Below are positions 9,359 to 19,267 of a stretch of 40,390 bases of DNA, one piece after another. The DNA lies in NCBI GenBank assembly GCA_033557835.1, contig JAWQRO010000387.1, forward strand, positions 1 through 40,390, in the 5' to 3' direction. A program made the position numbers and the translations under genes. Source of the DNA: Helochares maculicollis. Taxonomy: Eukaryota > Arthropoda > Insecta > Coleoptera > Hydrophilidae. How positions within the stretch are numbered: the stretch's first letter is position 1; the number at the start of each line of letters is the position of its first letter. The notes beneath the pieces are model-generated. The model did not search any database. It was not told the DNA's origin and was given only the letters and a program-made list of their open reading frames with translations.

Positions 9359-9730
9359 ATGATAGTGAAACATGAAGTCAAAACGTACGATGCTTTTCTA
9401 AAATTATTGGATAATTTTAAAAATTCAACTGCTTTAATTCTCATATATTTCACGGCATATTGGTGTGCAACTTGTCAAAACTCTGCAAAAAAAGTAGATG
9501 CGGCACTGGAGTCTCATAAAAATCTTAATATTCATTTCGTACACGTGGACCTCGGAGACATTGAAGCTTGGAAAGATAAGAGCAATCCGTACAGAAACGA
9601 TCAAAATTTCCACATTATGAAACTTCCGACGATTGTTGTTTGGAAGACTAAAAGGCGGCTTGAAAGTCACCAATGCTTAAAACCTGAGCTTTTAGAATTA
9701 TTGTTTAGTGATGACGATGACAGTACGTGA
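9359..9730 (+). CDS. TXNDC17/TRP14-like thioredoxin-fold protein, copy 2 (123 aa)
   Basis: The start is ATG 9359. The frame is open further upstream but contains no earlier ATG, and from here the length matches human TXNDC17. It shows the same plan as its neighbour: LIYFTAYWCATC with both cysteines (C36, C39), LGDIEAWKDKSNPYR (65-79) matching the family's substrate-loop region, KLPT with the cis-proline (P90), and the C-terminal LKPELLELLFSDDD tail typical of the family. The active-site pair is CATC, different from both CPDC and the CGFC of copy 1. Protein identity to copy 1 is moderate by eye, so the duplication is not recent, yet both frames are intact, which implies selection. Intronless, probably cytosolic. 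No AATAAA lies close downstream; an ATTAAA variant is at 9980. Confidence 0.85.
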   Translation: MIVKHEVKTYDAFLKLLDNFKNSTALILIYFTAYWCATCQNSAKKVDAALESHKNLNIHFVHVDLGDIEAWKDKSNPYRNDQNFHIMKLPTIVVWKTKRRLESHQCLKPELLELLFSDDDDST

Positions 9731-10087
9731 CAAAGAAATGGCAGATTGGGAGGCTCCCAAGGATTAAGGAAGTAAATTACCTGTACAACATGGCTAGACT
9801 CTACCATTAGTTGAAGATTATTATTTAACAATTTCCAGCAAAATTGTGTACCTTAATTATTTTTATCCATTTGTGTCCCGACATGATCGTGCACAAGTCT
9901 TTTGACCTATCCGTTTCGTTTTGTTTTTCTTTTTGCTTCTGGTCTTATCTGTTTGTGGTCGCCATTAACGTTCTCTTGCATTAAAATAATATTATTGTAG
10001 CCAAATGGTATTCTTGTGCCCAAATAGTGTAGGACCATATTTTCGTTTAGTATTCTAAAACGACAACGTCTAGTTGTTTACGAAAAG
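9731..10087. other. Downstream flank of TXNDC17-like copy 2
   Basis: No second gene is seen. The only poly(A)-like hexamer is ATTAAA at 9980-9985, which would give a 3' UTR of about 250 nt. Confidence 0.35.
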
Positions 10088-10319
10088 GTGAATGGACGGT
10101 GCTGGAGCAGAAACGGCAACGTAATAACAAGTGTGAATGAGCTTAAAATATCCATAAATGCGGACAGGTATGTTGCATGCTGTTACGATTTGCTCTGTCT
10201 TTATTTTTCTCAGTCTCTCAGTGAAGCGGCAAAAACCATTTACATTACTTATACTGGTAAAAGATGTAAATTGTTCACACGTTTTGTTCAACAATAAAAT
10301 AAAATACACGGAGGACTGA
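10088..10319 (+). CDS. Weak candidate: ORF interrupted by a 46-nt intron-like segment
   Basis: The frame from GTG 10088 runs to a donor ACAG/GTATGT (cut after 10167). A pyrimidine-rich acceptor (TTATTTTTCTCAG) ends at 10213. Removing these 46 nt keeps the frame open to a stop at 10317-10319, giving a hydrophilic peptide of about 60 residues with no recognised domain. There is no ATG in the upstream part of the frame, so an additional exon would be needed. A minus-strand ORF overlaps the same place. Listed because the splice signals are good and the region is less AT-rich than its flanks. Confidence 0.15.
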
Positions 10320-11691
10320 TTCATTAAAACCGGAGAATGGCCTTTGTTATAAATAAGATGAGCGCGAAAACGCAACCTAATCAACTTTCTTCATCAACTG
10401 TGACAATACAAAGAGCTATCGTTCATGTGTATGTCTTTCTCTTTCTCTCCTCTTCGGGAATTTTACTTTTTGGAAAGCTCTAATTATATCGATGCTTTTC
10501 TTATTATTGTATGATGAATAATAAGTAATTAGATTTGAAAAATACAGTAATTAGCATTAAACGCAGAACTCACTTTTATATGGGATAAGACCAAGTTTAA
10601 AAGTGTTTTGTAACCACAAAAGCTATGAAAGATCTAATTTGTTTCATACTAATTCACCTATGAATCGATATGAAGAGCAAAAAATCTAAGACTTCTTCTT
10701 TATGATACATTTCTTTCACCCCAAAAGTAAAAATATAATTCGTCCTTTTTTTCAAACATAATCTATTTATAAATAAGTAACATTTTACAACGTTGATGCA
10801 CATCTTTCGCTGTGAAAATTGCTCTTCCTTCAACTTACTTTATATCGAAATTGTCTTTATTATCGGCTAACTAGTTACCAAATGGCCCTACCATTTTGAT
10901 TTTTTTCTGTGTTCATTCTTTAACGCATCCTTACTCTGCGAAGTTTGGCGCTTTCTGAATTTCCTGCTGTATGATAATTTTGAAATCCGTATTCATTAAA
11001 ACACAGCTACCAAAATCCAAGAGCTGAACCGGGTTTTCAAGGTATGCAAATTTTCACTTTTCATCCCATGGCCTATTAAAAATTAATTTACAATGAGGAC
11101 TTCCAATATGACAATATAAAAAACTAAATAGGTCTCAAAAATAGTTCATCAAGAACCACAGGAATTTCTTTTACAGAGCGGAGATATTTTAAGAATTAAG
11201 TACGGATAAAAATATCATTTTAAAACGTAACAAAAACATAAAATTGGGGTAGTTTTTGACCTTATTACTTTTTTAACGCATTTTAAATTTGCTCGCAAAT
11301 TCCGACTAAGCGTAGCAAAACCGATATCATTTCAGCATTTTTATGATTCTCAAACTTATTGAAGTGTTGAAAAACATTATTTTGCAAAAACAGTTTATGT
11401 ATTTTATGAAAATATGATCTTTATCCCATTAAGAAAAATACTGCACGGTTTTTAAACTATCCTACAACAAATATTAGAGCTTGTATTTTAATTCACTAGT
11501 TCTTCCTCTGAGCTGACGAATTTATTTAAGAAAATCTGTAGTTTTGAACAGCTTCAATTTTATACGGAAAATTCTGCTTTTGATATACATTTTATAAGTT
11601 TTAACGCTTATGCAAGACTATTGCAGATGGTGCAGATAGACAGGTATTTCCAGTGGTTCTACATAACCCAGAAGCACACCGAAGGCTTGCA
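10320..11691. other. Intronic AT-rich DNA, no gene seen
   Basis: No ORF with coding character and no RNA. The part from 10860 to 11480 has the look of old transposon flank, but I cannot tie it to a family. Confidence 0.4.
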
Positions 11692-11830
11692 AAAATGATC
11701 CAAATAGCTTAAAAGGTCATTAAAACGTGAAAACCCGTCACAATCTAAAGGTCAATTTTGTTGATGGTCGTAATACCTTCCCTTTATTATATTTCGTGTA
11801 GTATTGTGGGCATTTTAATAGGGGTTTATG
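11692..11830. repeat. Diverged dispersed repeat, copy B
   Basis: This is the partner of 7013-7160 in the same orientation, with the same order of blocks up to TTCCCTTTA.T. It extends slightly further with a short insertion before GTGGGCAT. No terminal repeats are seen. Confidence 0.4.
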
Positions 11831-14800
11831 CTGACTATGGCGAAAATCAAAGCAAATATTTTAAAATTAGAAAAAAATACGTTTGGAAAGTATCTTAGCA
11901 TCATAGTATACCTATTATAGCAGAATCTAAGGCATTACGTGGACTTTAATCTAAATCTAAAATCTTAATAAATGCAAGCAGTAATCAATCTAAAACAGAA
12001 CAAAATTTAGACATTAGTCATTCAAACAGCTTTCTAGAAAATTGCAACTTGCATTGCATATTTGCCCATTTGGCATCGATTCGATAAGGCTTTCACACGC
12101 TATTTGCCAATAGAAACTATGTGATTAAGCATTACTGTCTAAAAATTGCGATGAGATTAAAAAAAGAAGCCTCAAAAAACGACACTACGCAAAATGGATC
12201 GTCTAATTGATGCATACATTATTTTAATGCTATATCTTAGAGGTTTTACAAATAGCGTCATATAAATTTAATCCATTAATTTTAACAAGTATGCATAATT
12301 AGCAATGTTGTTCAGGAAATTGCGCTATATCTTGTAGGTACATAATTGTGTTAGTAAGTAAACCTTACAAGAATTTATGTTTCACGGTTATCATTAGCTT
12401 AGATTCTGCAAAAGATGAAAAAGTGAACCTTCAACTCGCGTCTACTGCTAACATACAGTAAAATATATTGCAGATATAAATACTGAAAGATAATTGCTAA
12501 TGGTTTTACCTCCCAATATTTGTAGTCTTATTAGTAGATACAAGACGCAGGGTCATCTTCTTTCTAAGCGATGCAAAGCGATAAGAGGATATCCTCCATT
12601 CATTAATTTCTCTGTTATATAAATTACTTCCCTTCACCTAAACCTTGCTAAGGCAGCTTCATAATTAGATTTGCTATCAGTTTTACCTGCTCTAGCTTAT
12701 ACCATGAGAAGAGAGGGTTGATTACGCCTTAGATTTTATGATTAAGCCAATAATATTAATTAAGAGCTGCGTTCTTGTTTACGTGTTGTATCTTCGTAAT
12801 GAACAGCATTTCTATCGGTATTTGGAGCATAAAGTTGTAGAAGTTGCACTTTAAGGTGTTTTAAAATGAATATTATAATGTTGTGATCTAGAAACATTAC
12901 AAATCTTTCTACATTACTTCTTTACAAATTTACACTATCATTGAATATCGCTTTTGTTGGAACATTTATCTCAAATGTTGTGTTCATATAGAATAAAAAT
13001 ATAAATGTCCGTGTTGTGCTAGTTCTTTGAAAATCATTGAGCTGATATATTTGCTGCTAAATAATCGAATGAATACTCGAATATTAAAAACGAAAAACTC
13101 ATTACTTTAAACAATGGAAAAGAAATCTTGCTTAAAAACGTATTCTCGAAAATTTTTTGGTGTGTTGCATTAACTAGAGCAACGAAAATCTGCGTTTCGT
13201 TTGCTATTCACTTCAGTAAAGATGTTCTGTGTCTATTGAAACTGCACATACTTAGACATGAAAACAAGCGGAGACGTCTAAATTTTAACAATACCTACAC
13301 ACTTCACTGTCATTCATCATAAGGAATTACTCTGCTTTCTTAATTGTTTATTTACAAATGCAACACTAGAAGGTTCTTCGTTCGGCTCTCTGAAAACAAA
13401 CTTATTTGAGTGGATGCCAAATATTTAACGAGGAATTCCAATAAAAATAGTTTGTTCTCTAATGGCATCCTTAGAGAAGATTATGAATATATTTGTTCAG
13501 ATTAACTTAATATATTTGCAGGTAGGTTACTAAATTGTTTTGTACTATAAATTTTAGGAGGAGAAAAATCCCCGCGCTTCGTGAGATTTGATCAAAGCCA
13601 TGGGCTAGGCTCAGCATTAAGTTGTGAAACTTTGATTGCCCAATTGATCATTTTGATTGCCTAACCGATATGTTTATGGGAATTCATATTTAATGGGAGC
13701 GCTTTTCTAATTTCCTGCAAAACTAATTGAAAAGTTTATAGCACAAAGAATCAGGAAATTGCTGGCAAGTATATAAAATATAATTTTTTTTAAATTTTTA
13801 ATGGATCGGTTACACGATCTGCCAGTAAAAGTACACAATAAAACAAACAATATCGTGATTGAGAGGTAAACGTGAGTATTACCCACTACCTAATCCACAG
13901 CATAAGCCAATGGTTGACCTTCTGTACGAATTTATAAGTAAGAATTATTTTGTTATTGAACAGGAAGCAGGAACGGTGAAACCATAAATTATTAGATAAT
14001 TGCTTGGTTTTTAAACTAATATGTAATTATACAATTTACACAAAATTAAATATGTAGCGGCCATACACCTGTATTTACTTGATATTATAGCGCGGTGAGA
14101 ATATATTTAGCATGAGGAAGCAATTTCTGTAGAAATTATGCGATTTGATACCTCAGACAACAATCCCCATGTACACAAGAATATGATATCTTCACGATGT
14201 GTGCCAGTTGACAAGTGCATGTGAAATCATCTTTCCAGCAGGTCTCTCACAATTTACTTGCACATAAAGCAAAAATATTAACGCTCAAGTAATGCAATAC
14301 TTTTACCAAGCATGTGTGCTTTTACATTCCAGAAAGACTGGAACGGCGTTTAATTCCGTAAAAATAAGAACTTTTCGTCCACTACTTCCTCAATTGTCAT
14401 TTTTCTATTTCTTCTTTTACAAAACACGTTTCAGTGCGCAATGTGCAATGTTTGTTTGTATAATTAACATTATTAAATAACACCAAGAATACAGTCATTA
14501 CAGTAAGTATGTAGTATAATTATTATGACACAGTACGCTGTAACTGTTTTTAAATTTAAATCTTAACAACCCATGAAAAATGGATCAAAAATTGAGGTGG
14601 TTTTACTTAGTTGCCGCTTTCGAAATGCACTTTAGAGGAAGGGGAATATAAAACTAAATAAATATTAGGTTCAAGGCTGCCGTTCAAAGGGAATAAACAA
14701 CAATGAAGTCTTTAACAGTGTTAGCAACATATATTTGCATAAAAGTAAAATATAAATTTTCTGCATACTAGTGAATGTATTGTAATATATTATTATAATA

Positions 14801-15867
14801 TGATATATTGTACATTGGTGCATTAAGTATTGAGCAATACGTTGCTATGTTTCTGGAGCACATTTGTGTATTATGCAAATTGTATTATGAGTTTTCGCCA
14901 ATCGATTTCTCAGATTCTTTTTATAACCAAATGTATATTAGAGGATTAGAAATCAAGAGGCAAACATTTAGCATCATGAGCATGTATCAAACATTGCTTT
15001 ATTATTAATTTATTTCATTACTTTCGCAAGTTAATATTAAAATTTTGCTCATACCATTTAATGGCAACACCATCTGTTATAAACTGTATACTGTATATAA
15101 TTTTCGACACAAGGCGTTATGATTAAACGTTAAGCAACATAAAATCTGGTTCTTTTATTTAAAGACACAATTTTATTTCAATTAAGCTAAACATATGTAT
15201 AGCTTTAGCTTAACACAGTTTTAAAATAGATGGGGGTTGTTGTGTTTATTTTAACTAATAATAACTAGATTTTCATAATTTCACGTTTGCAAGTCAAATG
15301 CAATTTCGCACAACAGCGACATTGCTAATATTTCAAATTATTTCGTCGTTTCTAAATGAAGTCAATACATATGTCCCGTGTATTGTAGACTGTTCGCGTG
15401 CACGTAAAAGAACATATTAATTGGGATGTTAGTCAAATCAAAGATGTGGCAGCCCTAGCAAACAATAGATTGTTTAGTTTCGCAAGCTATTTCGATAAAA
15501 TTCATACCTTACTCATATTTTTTGTTAATTAAATAGAACTTTTGCTCTACTTTTTATTAATTTTAGATTCCTTGTAATGATAGCTTGAATAAATCGATCA
15601 ATATAAATTTATGCATTTAAAATCAATTTGAAAATAAATATAAATTATATATAGACACGATTACACAGATACAACATTGTAATCAGAATGAGGTTTCAAT
15701 ACAAAACCAAAACAATAGCATAAAATGCAATACAGTCCAAACTGAACAATCACAAAACCGCCAGGCAGTAGAGCAAAGAAGAGTGTTTTAAACAAAAAAC
15801 AAACATTAAGCAAAGTAAATCCCAGTAAGTAGGTGGTATTGCGATATGCTACTGTACAGGATAAATA
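11831..15867. other. Intronic AT-rich DNA, no gene seen
   Basis: Scattered short ORFs (for example 14292-14480 and 14808-15008) show no domain and are rich in Phe, Tyr and Ile, as expected by chance. A short direct repeat TTTGATTGCC occurs twice near 13631-13665. Nothing else is supported. Confidence 0.4.
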
Positions 15868-15895
15868 TTAGGGGGACCGGAAAGTAATGTCGTTT
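15868..15895 (+). repeat. Left terminal inverted repeat of the composite mariner
   Basis: 28 bp starting TTAGGGGGACCGG, preceded by TA (15866-15867). It matches the right end perfectly over its whole length. Confidence 0.92.
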
Positions 15896-15941
15896 TCTTA
15901 AGTTAAATTCACAGGACTACATTTTTAACAAGTTTTTATTT

Positions 15942-17807
15942 CTAATCAACAATATATTCTCCTTCGTTATCCACAACCCTTTGCCATATATTATACAAAT
16001 TTTCAATGCCGGAGCTGTAAAAATCAATCGGTTTTTCTGTAAAATATGTTTTCTATTTTTTGCCACTAAGACAATGTTGCAGTGATCGAAATAAATGGTA
16101 ATCCGAGGGTACAATATCGGACGAGTATGGTGGGTGAGGCAGTACCTCCCAGCCCAATTCGTTAATTTTGTCTAAGGTTGACAATTGCCAGATACTTTTC
16201 AATCAAAGACCGGTTTATTCGTTCCAATTGTTCACAATACACATCTGCATTAACAGTTCGTCCAGGTTTTAACACTTCAAAGTGAACAACTCCGTGTGTA
16301 TTCCACCAAACACACAGAAGTGCCTTTTTGAGGTGTTTGTTTAAACAGCTACAAGATTAAATATCAGCATTGTTATAACACGATATAAGGTTTTTGATAA
16401 GCAATATATATCTGTAAGAGAAAAAGTTAGATTTTTCACAACATGTTTAAGAAATCGAAAAAATTACGTCCAGAACTCTTCGAAACAGCAAGTGTTACCA
16501 TTTCTCTGAAGTTATAATATACCTCCACTACTCTGGCCTGATTTGGCTACCTACCTCCGTGCTTGTTTTGTCTTGGTATAAGAAAAAAACATTTAAATTG
16601 TACCAAAAACTACCGATACCCCAAATTACTCACAATTAGAGCCTATCGAGAGATACTGAGTTTTAACGACGAGAGTTCTCAAAATTCTAAAAAAATTCTA
16701 GAATAATACTAATAAACCCACTGCCGAAAGCACAGCACAAACACTATTGACACAAATAAAGTATTATATTTTTATATGCAGCCAAATTAACGCTTATAAA
16801 TTATTATGTTCTTTGATTTAATGGAAATTTAGGTGCAATAATGTAAAATAAACTTGATATTTATTTGCTTTATCCCTTGTCGTAGATGTAAAAATTGTAT
16901 TGTAGACAATTCTTAAGATTTAACCAAAAAAATGTGAACACTTAGTTTTTGCCACTAAGACAATGTTGCTGTGATCGAAATAAATGGTAATCCGAGGGAG
17001 CAATATCGGACGAGTATGGTGGGTGAGGCAGTACCTTCCACCCCAATTCGTTAATTTTGTCTAAGGTCCGTTTTGCACAGTGCGGTCTTGCATTGTCATG
17101 TTGCAAAATAACTCCTTTTCTATTGACAATTGCCATATACTTTTCAAACAAAGACCGGTTTATTCGTTCCAATTGTTCACAATAGACATCTGCATTAACA
17201 GTTTGTCCAGGTTTTAACACTTCAAAGTGAACAACTCCGCGTGTATTCCACCAAACACACAGAAGTGCCTTTTTGGGGTGTAAACCCGGTTTAGTTGTAG
17301 TTCGTGGTAATTTATTTCGGCGGAGCCACTGCCTTTTGCGTTTCGGATTGTCGTACAGGACCCATTTTTCGTCTCCACTGATCAAGCGATCAAAAAACGG
17401 ATCTGTACGATACCGTTGAAGCAATCCGTTGCACGTGATGGATCGGCTGGTTTTATTCTGTTCGGATAGATTATGGGGGACCCAAACATCAGTTCTGCTT
17501 CTTTTCTTAGATGGTTGATCAAGGTTGGTTAAGGCTGTTTGAAAGTTCCTCAATTGTTTGACATGGATTGCACTTTTGCACTTAGCACGTCGGTATCTAA
17601 TGTTGTTGGTCTTCCTGATCGATGGGCGTCCGAGAGATAAAAATTGCCTGATCTGAACTTGGAGAACCATCTTTGTCATTGTCGAACGTCCAATGCCCTT
17701 GGATAAACATCGCAAATGTTTTTAGTCGCATCAGTTGCGGTATTACCATTGCGAAACTCAAAAAGCATACAATGCCGGATATGCTCTTATGGTATTTGGC
17801 TGGCCAT
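15942..17807 (-). pseudogene. Mariner transposase gene, broken and partly duplicated
   Basis: The transposase binds the element's ends and cuts and joins DNA with a D,D(34)D triad. On the minus strand the reading starts at ATG 17807 (MASQIP, then a stop). It passes through the helix-turn-helix part (HCMLFEFRNGNTATDA, then RWFSKFRSGNF) with a TGA stop and frameshifts. It then enters a long open frame (17715-16942) that holds DVWVPHNLSE, the first catalytic Asp in SGDEKWVLYDN, the second in HDNARPH and the third in PPYSSDIAPSDYHLF. That frame ends at SGKN because a foreign transposon fragment joins there. The missing C-terminus is supplied by the left piece, whose last residues are WQRVVDNEGEYIVD (stop at 15942). 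The left piece lacks the HDNARPH region through a 56-bp deletion. Sequence style suggests a cecropia- or irritans-type mariner. Inactive. Confidence 0.88.
16340..16942 (+). mobile_element. Fragment of a second Tc1/mariner-family transposon, copy 1 (inside the mariner)
   Basis: About 600 bp matching 18631-19265 at roughly 88-90% by eye. It begins abruptly at TTTAAACAGCT, which encodes the FKQL of the MDDET..DFKQL motif, so its 5' part is missing. It runs to the 3' end GAACACT followed by TA. The WPDLA motif holding the second catalytic Asp (CTCTGGCCTGATTTGGCT) is visible. Stops and indels make it non-coding. Its right junction, TA then GTTTTTGCCAC, matches mariner CTA/TTTTTTGCCAC (16053-16066), so this end is an original insertion into a TA of the mariner. 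Confidence 0.75.
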
Positions 17808-17944
17808 TTCAGCCCAAATTGCAAAAAAGTCTAATACTTAATTATTCAGAAGCAAATATGATATAATAACCTCAAAATCTCTTTGACACGCCTTCCAAGT
17901 ACGTTATGAGCAACCAAATGACAATCAAATATTGACATGCGCAG

Positions 17945-17972
17945 AAACGACATTACTTTCCGGTCCCCCTAA
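17945..17972 (-). repeat. Right terminal inverted repeat of the composite mariner
   Basis: Exact complement of the left 28-bp repeat, followed by TA (17973-17974). Confidence 0.92.
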
Positions 17973-17974
17973 TA

Positions 17975-18590
17975 GTTATGTTAATATCAACGATTATTTT
18001 ATCAGCTAAACATTCAGCAATTAAATAATCTTAAATAATGTTTTTGTTTTCACTAAATGTTTTCCTAATAAATTTTAACCGCTGTTAGTTTAAAGACTCC
18101 TTTTACAGCCAATGTTCGTATTGATTAAAATACCTATTCCATCATGTTAGATAAAAGAATCACCATTTCAGTATGAATTATAGTTTGGGACCTATACAAA
18201 ACTCACAATCGACCACTTGCCCAGTTTCGGGTAAGACTATTATTTGAAATGTATATTGTATATGTCGGTGTGTGAAACAATCTTAGCAACTTTATCTATC
18301 TTCAACTCATATAATATTTGGATAAACAAATCAAATAATACACACTGCTATTAAACTACCTCTTTTGGTAAAAAAATGTGGCACAAATATTAAAGCATGT
18401 CCACTCCCAAAATAACCCAAATATTTCAATAAGAAAACTACAAAAACTACTCTATTTCACCCAAGTACTGTTCAAATTTGAAACTCGACTGGCTACTGTA
18501 TGGAAGAAAGACCTATCTAAGATAATATAAGATGGGTGCCAAGGTAAAGAAGTTATTAGAAGCAAACTCGTATCTTTCGGTGTTTTTGCA
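17975..18590. other. Spacer between the mariner and the second transposon copy
   Basis: No gene is seen. The last 60-100 nt may already belong to the 5' part of the transposase-like repeat, because coding-like triplets precede the MDDET motif, but no left terminal repeat is found. Confidence 0.4.
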
Positions 18591-18591
18591 T

Positions 18592-19265
18592 GGTAATGGA
18601 CGACGAAACATGCCTTGGAAGACTTTAAACAGCTAGAAGATTAAATATCTGCACTATTATAACACGATATAAGGTTTCACAATAGCTTAAAACAAAAAAG
18701 AAGTGCAACTTTTGACAAGCAATATGTATCTGTAAGAGAAAAGTAAAACTTTTCACAACATGTTTAAAAAATCGAAAACATTTCGTCCAGAACTGTTCGA
18801 AACAGCAAGTGTTACAATTTCCATGAAGCCATAATGTAGCTCCACTACTCTGGCCCGATTTGGCTACCTACCTTCGTGCTAAGATTGTTTTGTCTTGGTA
18901 TAAGAAAAACAAAATATATAAATTTTACCAAAAACTACCGAAACCTCAAATTACCCACAATTAGAGCCTACCGAGAGATTCTGAGTTTTAACAACGAGAG
19001 TTCTCAAAATTATAAAAAATTAAAGAATAATATTAATAAACCCATTGCCGAAAGCTCAGCACAAACACTATTGACCCAAATAAAGTCTTACATTTTTATA
19101 TGCAACCAAATTAACGCTTATAAATTATTATGTTCTTTGATATAATGGAAATTTAAGTGCAATAATGTAAAATAAACTTGATATTTATTTGCTTTATTGC
19201 TTGTCGTAGATGTAAAAATTATATTGCAGACAGCTCTTAATATTTAACGAAAAAGTGTGAGCACT
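18592..19265 (+). mobile_element. Second Tc1/mariner-family transposon, copy 2, decayed transposase
   Basis: This is the longer copy of the family found inside the mariner. MDDET (18596-18610) carries the first catalytic Asp and is followed, after a frameshift, by EDFKQLED. A frame from 18716 (QAICIC) stays open, apart from one TGA, through LLWPDLATYLRAKIVLSWYKKN, where WPDLA holds the second catalytic Asp. A shifted frame then gives LEPTERF, resembling the LRPIERYW that follows the third catalytic region in such transposases. An AATAAA near 19171 and the end GTGTGAGCACT followed by TA fit the element's 3' end. The plus-strand ORF at 18876-19145 lies in another frame of this remnant and is not a gene. 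Confidence 0.72.
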
Positions 19266-19267
19266 TA

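Larger units (their letters stand above)
15868..17972 (-). mobile_element. Composite mariner element, 2.1 kb, with an internal partial duplication and a second transposon fragment
   Basis: Perfect 28-bp terminal inverted repeats beginning TTAGGGGGACCGGAAAGTAA bound the element. TA flanks both ends, the mariner target duplication. A full mariner is normally about 1.3 kb, but this one is 2.1 kb because of its interior. Left to right it has mariner 3' end and part of the transposase gene (15868-16335), a fragment of another Tc1/mariner family (16340-16942), then mariner again from a point already passed (16945-17972). The overlap, 16056-16335 against 16945-17280, is duplicated with about 4% mismatch and a 56-bp deletion in the left copy. 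The transposase is broken, so it cannot move on its own, but the intact ends could be mobilised in trans. Confidence 0.9.

Noticed and set aside
16340..16942. A simple clean insertion of the second transposon into the mariner
   Set aside because: The right end fits an insertion at TA, but the left junction is truncated and about 280 bp of mariner is repeated on both sides, which a clean insertion does not produce.
18876..19145. 89-codon plus-strand ORF
   Set aside because: It lies in a different frame of the transposase-like repeat; the family motifs (QAIC, LWPDLA) are in the frame starting at 18716.
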